The notes below the pieces were generated by a model that worked only from the letters and a program-made list of their open reading frames with translations, was not told where the DNA came from and ran no database searches. A program made the position numbers and the translations under genes. This document shows positions 55,057 through 64,000 of a DNA stretch of 64,000 nt, in pieces (the stretch's first letter is position 1; every line of letters starts with the position of its first letter). Location: assembly GCA_023974075.1 (NCBI GenBank), contig CM043798.1:21269441-21333440 (forward strand), in the 5' to 3' direction. This DNA is from Chaenocephalus aceratus. Its lineage: Eukaryota > Chordata > Actinopteri > Perciformes > Channichthyidae.

Positions 55057-58000
55057 ATGTCAACTGCAGGGTTTAACTCTCAGAATGGGACCGGGACAGG
55101 ACAGACATACACGAATGGTGAGTAACATTTTTATGAAAGTAAAGACAGGTAAAGGCCAAGTAGCTAACATGAGCTAAGCCGACATACGCTAAAGTAATAC
55201 GCTAAAATTAGCAGCTCTTGGATCTTGCCTCTATTTGCTAAATGCTAATTTTCCTAACACCGCTGTAATTAAAGGAAGCGAAGCAATAGCGAGGGTTTAG
55301 GTTAATATTGACCTGTGTTACTTTACTGACTTGAGATGGTTGAAATGCTATAAGGTGTGTCAAACTATACTTGCCATGCCAATTAACTCAAACGTGTGCT
55401 ACCTTTGGTTTGTTGGAAGACTGACAACACGACGGGTTAACAGACATCAAAAACTTTTAAGACGAGTCTTGGGTCAGTCCCATATTCTCCCAGTAAACAC
55501 AACAGCGGTGATATGATAACACTTGTTCTGCTCCTGTCATGCTGCTAAACTGGTCGAAACTTTTCCTGTCAAAGTAAAACATAAATAATACTCTTTTAGC
55601 AGCTACCGTCTTAGAGTGTTTTCTATACATTTACACTGTCCTTGAATAATCACATCTTCATGTTTATTAGTCCCCTCTCTTTTTTTGCATTGCTAGTCTT
55701 TTGCAGGCTTGGTAGCTTGGACATTTTTGCTTTCTACGTTTCAGTGTACATGTGGCAAATTGGGGATGCTCCAGATTTGTTGCTACAGAGATTTCTCCAG
55801 CAGACTCAAACAATGACCAACTTCATTAGAGATTACTTGCATATTTGTATCGGTTTCCCAGGCATGTTGTGGAAAAAACAAAACCCACTCAGTGACATCT
55901 GACACAAGTTTGGTTGATTGCAACCCTATTGTAGATGGAGGTTTAGGAGCTTTCTTACACAGTGAAGATGCAGCTTGTGTTTAAAGGTCCCATGACATGG
56001 CCATTTCTACTGATCATAATTCCATTGTTGAGGTCTACTAGAATAGATTTAAATTGTTCAATGTTCCAAAATCACATTGGTTTCTCATACAGCATCTCTG
56101 TATAGTATGTGTATTCACTCTGTCCTAAATGGCTTGTTGGTGCTCCTGCCCCCTTCCCCTCCCTATGAGCCCACTGTGCTCTGATTGGTCAGCTCGCCCA
56201 CTCTGTTCGGATGAGTCCACCAACGTTACAGCGGAACATCAGTGATTATGTGTTACAATGGCGTTAGCAACCAGAAAATGACACCAGCAATGACAAACAG
56301 ATGAGAATGCTGTGTGGGGTCTGGGTGCCATGTTGGCGGGATGTTGTGGGGCTCGCTGCTGCGGACAGTGTGAGCTGGATTACTGGGGTCGTTTCCTGGT
56401 TGCTGCGTGGGGTCTGCGAGACACCGCGAAACTCACCTGAACTCAGCCTGAGCACACACACACTCGTAGCCTGGCTGTGAGTTTGTGTGTGTGTGCTCGG
56501 GCTGAGTTCAGGTGAGTTTTGCGGTGTCTCGCTGTCTCAGGCTGACAAATCCGCGGAGTACAGCGGCTGAGAAAAGATAAGGCTGAGTGAGTGTGTGTGG
56601 AGCTCCACGGATTGGTCCATTTGGATCTGGACATGGTTACATCACTATACTCAGGAAGAAAAAAATGGAAAAAGAGAAATCTCCAACGAGGCGTTCTGAG
56701 GCAGCATAGACAGGTATTTTCTGCGTTAGAGTTGTACTCTCTGAATCGGGAGAAAAAAATCGGGGATCGGGAATTTATAAAATATTTTTATTATTTTATT
56801 TAATGTTACAAAACTAAAATGATCATGTTCAGGTCTTAAAGTCATCCTGAGGCCTTAGTTTTGGTTTAAAATTACACAACATCATGTATGTGTTGATTCT
56901 TTTGGGCTTGTTTTCATAGACCTGGTTGCTTATTTCTCTCAAATCTGGCAACAGAGTGGGCGCAGTGTCTAATAGTAGCAGTAAGCTAACAAGAGGCTAC
57001 GTTCAGCTGGTGAGTCGGGGAAAAAGAGAAAATGTCAGGAGTTTGGAAGTATTATAAAATTGAAAGCGAAGGCAGTGTAACAGTCAGATGCAATGTTTAC
57101 AAGGCGGAGGTTCCGTGTGGTGCAAAGAACAGAGCTACGTTCAACACGACCAATCTAATACGCCACCTCAGAAACAAACACCAACAACAACACGACGAGT
57201 ACACAGCGGCCACTCAGGTAACGGCACTGAAGCAACCGACACTTTCAGAGACTTTTAAAAGGAAAGAGAAACTGCCCCAGAACAGTGAAAATGCCAAAAA
57301 AAAAACAGCCAAGATAGCTGAATTCATCGCGTTGGATGACCAGCCGTTATCTGTTACCTTTTTTTTTCTCTTAATGCATTGCATAAAGATCGGATCGGGA
57401 AAAATCGGTATCGGCAGATTGTCAAAATCAAATGATCGGAATCGGATCGGGAGCAAAAGAAGGTGATCGGGACATCCCTAATGATAATCTACCTCTGTTC
57501 TTAAAGCTTTGATCAATCTGAAAACAATGTGTCAAAGACTGAAGAAACAAACCACCATCACCAATGCTAAATAGGATTTGTTGTCAGAATAGTGCTTGTA
57601 TTGTTATCATGGGATATCATTGATGTGAATAAGCAATTCATAAGGTTAACATATCTTTAAATTCAATCATATGCATGTGCATTGAGTTATTTATTGTAAT
57701 GTTTTACTTTTGAAATGGGTTGATTTGTGATTGGCTACATTATGACTCCATATCGGGGGTTTTCTGATTGGATAAGAGCTGTAACTGATAGGAGCTTTAA
57801 TTCTTAATAATTCAGTCTGTGGTGGATTAACTGCTTTTATTGTTGTTTTATAATCCCTTCGGACTCACACTCTGCTTCCAGTCATGTTGTATAGGACTAA
57901 GTGGTTAGAGTGCATCTGTTTACATAACGGGAACATTTTCAAATGCAAACATCTTGAGGTGTCTTTTAAGCAGTCTGCATGTTAAGTTGATATTTAGTTA

Positions 58001-61000
58001 GTCCTACTACAATTATTGATTCCACTTTTCTTTTTATTCCCACCAATACGAATTTGAGATCAGCTTTTTTGCTATTGGCGAGAATTTTCATCGTCTACTA
58101 TTTATACAAAAAACAGAGTGAATCCTGTTATTGTGATACTTGGAATTTGGTATAACACCGCAATTCTTATTATTGATATTTGACATTAAAGAAGAAACAA
58201 ATGCGACATAAACTAAGCTTGTGAAGTGGTTTACTACAACTGTGTTCTGTCTAGTAGGGGCTTAGAGCCCCCTACTCATTGTCACTGAGGGCAGATCATG
58301 GAATTAAATCCAGGTAAAGAGATTAGACCCTGGGCTGTCAGTTCCTTGGTAATTTGGTGGATCTGATTGGTTTTACTATGGTAAACTTACACTACCAGTA
58401 CTGCACCATCTGTTTTCCATTCACCTTTTGGATCTGTGCTACCAAGGACTTTCTTGGGTTTAAGACACTGCTAGCTAATGTGGCTTCTGAGCCTTAAGGC
58501 ACGGACACACCAGGCCGATTATCTGCGTCGGTGGGCGTCATGCCGACGATGAGTGTCGACACTCCCTACTCAGATTGATGTGTCCCGCACCGTCGGGTCT
58601 TTTCAGCCGGACCGACGCCTTTTCGGCCAAAAAGTAGGCAAAATAAATCACTCTGATTGGCTGTTCAGCTAGCGAATCAGTGCATGAGAAGCGAAACGGA
58701 AGTGAGGGACCCAAACAAACGATTTAAGAAGGCAAATCTGAGATTGAATTTAACTCCAGCTCTCGACACAGGTTCGGGAAAGCCCCATGAGCTTCTCGCT
58801 GTAGAGTGAAAATGGAACGCACACGCTATCTGTTGTTTGTTTGTATCACGCAGTCTGTTCTTCTTCTCTCGGTATATCACGCAGACTGTCTTCCAGTTGT
58901 TGCCTCTTTTGATTGACGAATACACACTGCCGCCGCCTGCTGGTAAGGAGAGTTATTGCCACTCACGCATGCGCAGTTCGTACGTGCTTCTTGGCCGTCG
59001 GCTGAAGTCTTTGCGGTGTGTTCCAGTGCGACACATGGCCAAAATGCAGAGACGCAAGGCGACGCAACAGTCAGGGTCGGTCTGTGTCAGTTCTTTGTTG
59101 TCAGATTGGTGTGTCCGGGCCTTTAGAAGTACCACAGAAGCATTGCATAAGGGCTCTGGTCAAGTGGGACAAGATCATTACCTAGAGAGCTGCAATCCTT
59201 TTTCAGATTTGGGCATTGGGCAAAAAGAGGGGGAGTCCAGGAACCCATTTTTCTCGCCACAGCGGCAGCCCTGCTGAACAACAATTTGAAATTAATAGTA
59301 GTCGTGAAAATTTGCCGCTGAAAATTGAATTGCTCTAACATTGAAACATTGAAAGAGTGTCTGAAAGGGCCATCTCGTTGGAAGGATCTGTGTCGTCTTA
59401 TGATAAGAGATATGTAATATTTATCAAAACAAACATTGGCCTGTTGTATTTGGTATTTGATCGAGATGTCCTAACATGCCTTCCTTCTCCCTGTCTGCTC
59501 CAGGTCCGTCACAGAATCCAGTTGCTGTGCAGCAGCTTCCAGGGGGCAGCTATGGAATGACTCAACAACCAACCTACAATCCAATGCAGGCCAAAGCTCC
59601 TGCACCCCTCGGCCCTGGACTCTACCCCTCTGGGCCCTACCAACCTGCTCCCCCAGTCAGCTCCTACCAACCAGCTCCTCCAGGCCAGCCGCTGATGACC
59701 AGACCGCTGTTGGGAGGTCCTCCATCCCACACCCCCCCTCAGTCTGCCAGCCCTGGTCCGAGGTTGCCCCCTCCACAGGCCACACCTCCTCCTCCTGCTA
59801 TGTCTTCAAGTAACTATTACCCTAACCCCCAGCAGCCCCAGCACATGCCTCCAGCATGGCAGTACAACAACGCTCCCCCACCAATGGGGTCACCCTCTTC
59901 TATGGGCACCCCTCCCCGTGGCGCCATGGCTAATCATGTGTACCCAGCTGCAAGCTCGACAGCGCCGCTGCTGCCATCGGCAGCTTACAGCTCTGCACCG
60001 GCAGCCCATGTTTCCCATAGTGGCGCACAGCCTCCAGGCCCAGGCAGCCCCCCCACCTCTCTGCATGGATATATCCAGCCAGGTAAGACACAAAGCCTCC
60101 ACTGAAATTCTGAACTGTTCCATCTATATGCACATCACTTTTTTTATTTTTTAATAAAGGATAAGATTTTCCATACACAAATACACAATTGCTAGCTTGG
60201 CTTGACTCGGTTTCACTCGGTACGTCCTCCCAGCACAGCAGTCATATGTATCTCCATTACCAAAAGGCTGCCCACTTTAAGATGTGTGTAACCATGACTC
60301 TAACTAATGGTCATAGAAGCAGCTTCACAACAGTAGATAAACACAGTTTGTTCCTCAGCAGTAACTTAACACAACACAACTCTTCTACAGCTCAAAGCAA
60401 ATCAATAAAATAAAGCAGATGGCTGAAAAAAGCCTACAAACAGGCAGACAGGAAGTGGCAAATCTAAACTTGAAACCAGAACGTCAACGCATTCCCCCGC
60501 CCCCGTAAAACTGGGAACGCAAGACGGTGCAGCATGGTTTGATTCGACGTGGTCAAAAGGGCCAATTTAAATGCCATATAATGATGCAGACACTCCTTGG
60601 GTCACATCAATAAAAAGATGAATCATGTTTCGTTTCAATAAATGAGGCAGGTGAACTTTAGCCCATTAAGTCCGGGGTCCTCATTATTTAGCCACAGTAA
60701 TATGTGTTTTGTCTGTTTTTTAAAGACTAAGACTGTTTTTTAAGATTGATCCTCTTCTAAAAACCTTTTTTATAGCCATATTACTCTGTCTTGTCTTTCA
60801 TTGTCATTGTTTTCTTTCACTGATGTACATGTGCGTATCAAGAGTGCTGATACGTTGGAGCCGGACCTTGTCCTCTCTTCCTACTTTGTACATCATGTAG
60901 CTGGCTGCAGTCTTTGGCACAGAGTAATTTACTCTGAATCTGTACAAAGTTCAATTCAGAATTGTGTGTGATTCTTTTTTTAGCAGCATGACGTGGCTTT

Positions 61001-63515
61001 TTGGATAGAGTAACATCTTAATTTCAATTTAGGGGGAATATTGTATTGTTAACATTTTTGATTTCCACTGGCGATATTAACAGAAATCCCACAGATGATT
61101 CGTACGGGCAGTCATAACATTTGATTCATTCAGCTAGTAGTTTAATTTCACTCTGTGAGAAGTTAGAGCTTTTCTCTGACACAACTACTGTTGGAATACT
61201 GAGAAGTGTTTAGCTCTCAGCGTCGGAAACAAAAGACCACTCATAGAGAATCTCAGTAACTTTTTATCTGAAGGAAGTAAGTATGACTTGTTTGACTGGT
61301 TTGGAATCTGCGGCCACAGTGTCTGCATTTTTAAAGCTTAGGGCAGGGAAGTAGTTCTGCATAGAAGCAGAGGTCACATGATGACCTCAGTCTGGCTGTT
61401 TCCTGCATATCTGTAAATGTTATGGTGGTATTAGCTCGAAAGATTGCTGTTCACATTAACACCCCTAACTGGAAGAGCCTGCTTGATCTTAGTTACCTCT
61501 ACCCCAGCAGCCCAGTCTGTGCATATCTGCCCAGTACAATGGTGACAATTGAAAACAGCTCCCCGGAGGAATGATTGTGTCTTTGTGGAGATGTTTACTC
61601 TGTGGAACACTTTCTTACTGTAAATGTAACACCAGCAATTTTTTAAAGGTCAAGCATTTTTGGCATCAGCACGAATAATCTTTTGAACAGTTCTGGCTCA
61701 ATTGAGCTTCTTAGAGTTTTATAGTCTACGTTATCAAAAAGTGTTTTTAAGTAAAAGCATTCAGATAAATGTAATCTACCACAGTGCCGTTATGAAATTA
61801 AGAAATGCACAATGTGAAGTAAAGAGGGTTATCATTTTTGTCCTTATCATTCAGCTTCATCTCGGTCTACTCCCTACTCTAATTAAGCCTTCAAGGCCTT
61901 GTGTCTCTGAAATGATATCTTCCATATAAATAATAGTTTGGTGTTATACTTGGTACTTGCCATTTGCTGTCACTGCTGTAAGAATAGTCAGCCTCATCCA
62001 TTGTGCATGGTTATACAGTGAAGCTGCTAGTTGATGATTCCATTAGTTGAGCAACAGAAAAGTAATCGCAAACTATTTTCACAATAGATCAATCGTTTAA
62101 TAATGTTTTCATGCAGGAATGTTTCAAATATGGCTATATCCTGTTTATATTTTATAGAGCTGAATATATTGAGGTTTTGAATTGATAAAACAAGGCATTT
62201 AAAGATATCGCCTTGGACTTAGAAAAACTGGAAGGGGAGATCATATAGCCCAAAAAAACTAAACATGTTCAAATGAATCTAGAAACTAATTGGCAGATTA
62301 ATTGACAATCAAAATAATTGTTAGTTGCAGCCAAAAACCACCATGCCCTTAGGGAACAATATAAGAATACAAAAATGTGCATACATTTGTTATAAAAATG
62401 TGAAACTCTTGCTCAATAGGATAATAAAGGAGTTTATTTGGGAGCAGACACCTCTGAATTGGCTGGTTTGTCGGTGGAGATGAACATGACTCTGTTGCTG
62501 TCACTGTTCTGACATTAACTGGCTGTGGGTCAGCAGAGCCACCAGCTGTTGTCGGTTTAACTCTGAGCTAATAATGTTACCCATCGGAGAGCGACGCCTC
62601 ATATCTCTTCTACAATACCACAGTATTGCCACATATCATGTTCATGAGTGTTCTTGTTTTACATGAGAGTAATGTTGTTGACATAAGGTCCTAACTCTAT
62701 ATGCTGGATGACTGATGTTAATGTCTGAGATGATAGAGGATGTTGGTTGAAAGGGTTTCATCATTTTATAAAACAATTGGAGGTTTAAAGTAAAAGGATT
62801 ATTTGATATGTGTTGTTAAAGTCCTTTATCCAACAAAAATGCAACAAAAAAAATTGGTTTGAAATTCAATTATTTGTTTTTTCTCTGTTGAAATGTGTAT
62901 GTAATTTCTCACTATTTTTCTCAGAAATATATCAGTCAGAAATATCAATAGAGTAATCGAAAATCTATATTGAATATATGTAAATAAATCTGACTAGCAG
63001 CCCTAAGAATGACTGTTTTGGGTTTTTTTCTCTAGGCACGGCACCTCCACCTATGAATCCCATGGCTCCTAACACATACCAACCAAGCAGAGCATCCTAT
63101 GGCCCACCACCAACCATGAAACCCACAGCCCCTCCCACTGGACCGCCAATGGCCAATGTCAAACCTCCACCCCCCGATGGTAAGGGTTTTTAAAATCTTG
63201 AGATGTTACATTTTGGTGCTTTGTGTCCTCAGGTACGACAACCAACAAAGACGGCGACATAATTATTATTTTTAACTCTACGCAGTGCAAACATTTTGTT
63301 GGTCTGTGTTGATTGTGAAATCAGATGTCAGCGCTGAGTCTGAAACTGTATATCTTGTTTATATAAGCATCATTTTTGTTTTTTGTTCTAAATCTGATAC
63401 CCTTCTGTTGTTCTCCCCTCCTTCCTCTACATGCCAGCTCAGTGTGGGGGTGCCGTTAACAGCACTTTGCCCCCCACTGAGCCCGACTGCCAGGACGGGG
63501 ATATTGAATGTCCAG
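55057..63515 (+). CDS. sec24a: Sec24a N-terminal part (exons 1-4; continues beyond window)
   Basis: Exons are 55057-55117, 59504-60082, 63036-63179 and probably 63438-63515; all join in phase 1 with GT-AG introns. The start is MSTAGFNSQNGTG and then YTNG|GPSQNP. About 270 residues rich in Pro, Gln, Ser and Tyr follow, the disordered N-terminus of Sec24. Sec24 binds cargo in the COPII coat and acts with Sec23 on Sar1-GTP. The zinc finger, trunk and gelsolin-like parts lie beyond the right edge. I assign the A paralogue from the head-to-head sar1b neighbour and from the YTNG similarity to human SEC24A; the proline-rich sequence alone would not decide it. Confidence 0.85.
55983..56270 (+). mobile_element. 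piggyBac-like MITE fragment in sec24a intron 1
   Basis: It starts TTTAAAGGTCCCATGACATG, a common fish MITE end, and runs through GCCCACTGTGCTCTGATTGG. The other end was not identified; the segment probably continues toward the hairpin at 56417. Confidence 0.6.
56417..56531. repeat. Hairpin with arms of about 45 bases
   Basis: The sequence CGAGACACCGCGAAACTCAC at the left is matched in reverse by GTGAGTTTTGCGGTGTCTCG at the right, with a further 25 pairs through CTGAACTCAGCCTGAGC and the CA/TG run. The loop is about 25 bases (ACTCGTAGCCTGGCTGTG region). Few mismatches are seen. Confidence 0.85.
56960..57480 (+). mobile_element. 5'-truncated hAT element with BED finger
   Basis: The right end is GGTGATCGGGACATCCCTA at 57480, with many ATCGG words. 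No matching left end TAGGGATGTCCCGATC was found. It lies in sec24a intron 1. Confidence 0.65.
57032..57370 (+). pseudogene. BED finger of hAT transposase, one zinc ligand changed
   Basis: ATG at 57032 reads MSGVWKYYKIESEGSVTVRC, then NVYKAEVPCG, where the second Cys of the C-x2-C pair is Tyr. HLRNKH supplies the His pair. The frame continues with QPTLSETFKRKEKLPQ and KIAEFIALDDQPLS, the usual start of the transposase body, then runs into non-coding end sequence. The catalytic part is missing. Confidence 0.75.
58497..59122. mobile_element. PIF/Harbinger-like MITE, 626 bp
   Basis: The ends AGGCACGGACACACCA and TGGTGTGTCCGGGCCT are inverted repeats with one mismatch. TTA is present on both sides (58494-58496, 59123-59125), the 3-bp target typical of Harbinger. 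It has no coding region, though open frames appear on both strands. It lies in sec24a intron 1. Confidence 0.75.
59504..60082 (+). other. sec24a: sec24a exon 2 (long Pro-rich exon)
   Basis: The acceptor CTGCTCCAG precedes 59504 and the donor GTAAGA follows 60082. The exon encodes about 193 residues, from GPSQNPVAVQQLPGGSYG to LHGYIQPG. The continuing frame into the intron stops soon after (60103). Confidence 0.9.
60083..63035 (+). other. sec24a: sec24a intron 2
   Basis: No gene or clear mobile element was recognised inside this intron. The last intron visible (63516-64000) also shows nothing recognisable. Confidence 0.6.
63036..63179 (+). other. sec24a: sec24a exon 3
   Basis: The acceptor TTTCTCTAG precedes it and the donor GTAAGG follows. 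It encodes TAPPPMNPMAPNTYQPSRAS to VKPPPPD in phase 1-1. Confidence 0.9.
63438..63515 (+). other. sec24a: sec24a exon 4, small, probable
   Basis: The acceptor TACATGCCAG precedes it, and a less ideal donor GTGTGG follows CCAG. It encodes 26 residues starting AQCGGAVNSTLPPTEPD, and both ends fit phase 1. It is Cys-containing and unlike the Pro-rich neighbours, so it may be alternatively spliced. Confidence 0.6.
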
Positions 63516-64000
63516 GTGTGGCTTAATCTGTCTGTAGCTGTTAGTGTCAGTGCTGTAATGCCCATCCTGTCCTCTCTGTGCTGTTGGTCATTGTATCTGG
63601 GGATGCACTAATTCTTTGTTTTTTACATCAAAGTTGACACCAAATAATGGATCTCTGCTGAATAAGCTTGTAGAGCTCCAATTTACAGCAGAGAATACGT
63701 TAACACAAATTGGTCAATATGTTTTGCTTTGATCTCTTTAATATGTATTTTAAATCAAATGTAAACAGTATTTTTATAGAATCAGTGCATCCCTGGTAAC
63801 GTATTTCCTGTTTGTAGGTTGTTTGCCTATCTTTCCTCCATTCCTACCGGATATCCCATATGAATAAACATCCTAGAAAGACAGAAGTATTCATATTTCT
63901 TTAAGACACCATACATCAATTCCCATCATCTGCATCGTCATTAGTTTTGTTGTTTTGCTTCATTACTTTATTGTGTCTTCTCTATTTCTTTTACTGTAAA

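Noticed and set aside
58837..59277. 146-codon plus-strand ORF
   Set aside because: It lies mostly in the Harbinger-like MITE and has no recognised domain.
55057..63515. Annexin A11 or another Pro/Tyr-rich protein for the right-hand gene
   Set aside because: The proline-rich exon alone allows this, but divergence from sar1b at about 1 kb and the YTNG start favour sec24a.

Overview
The window looks like a piece of a ray-finned (teleost) fish genome. It has spliced vertebrate genes with GT-AG introns, teleost-type L2 and Tx1-like LINEs, BEL/Pao and Ty3-like LTR elements, and many hAT, P-like, piggyBac-like and Harbinger-like DNA transposons. No prokaryotic operon, CRISPR array, tRNA or rRNA gene was recognised. 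Every identification is by eye from sequence motifs; no search was run.

Layout. 1-2868: decayed retrovirus-like element with a macro-domain-like fragment, RNase H and integrase remnants. 2869-8228: two tandem copies of a 2.67-2.69 kb unit with LTR-like sequence and two conserved tiny ORFs. 8229-14792: a broken BEL/Pao element with three insertions (a LINE/SINE tail, a 1.2 kb hAT deletion derivative, a 420-bp solo LTR) and its 3' LTR. 14793-18770: mostly unannotated. 18771-19730: left part of a P-like transposon, cut by a 5'-truncated Tx1-like LINE (19731-24566). 24567-25520 and 26455-28521: related non-autonomous Ty3-like elements with minisatellite gag regions. 25771-28838 and 32274-33857: two inverted copies of one terminal-inverted-repeat element. 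28978-31097: another such element, sprinkled with a GTGACAGG-type motif. 34175-35389: a hAT copy. 36757-37132: a frameshifted THAP exon. 37250-39895: a complete-ended P-like transposon with its own THAP exon. 47110-50205: three hAT elements nested inside one another.

Host genes. The right third carries a COPII gene pair arranged head to head. sar1b (minus strand, coding exons 42321-45293, probable 5' UTR exon near 53.6-53.8 kb) encodes a full 198-residue Sar1 GTPase. sec24a (plus strand, first coding exon 55057-55117) runs off the right edge; four exons of its proline-rich N-terminus are visible. Sar1-GTP recruits Sec23/Sec24 to ER membranes, so the two products act in the same coat. The same SAR1B-SEC24A arrangement is known on human 5q31.1. 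The nested hATs, a piggyBac-like element and an L2-interrupted MITE lie in sar1b intron 1; further MITEs lie in sec24a intron 1.

The most interesting non-host material is the P-like element (29-bp TIRs, 8-bp target duplication, THAP exon) inserted just upstream of another THAP exon, the triple hAT nest, and the macro-domain fragment in the retrovirus-like element.
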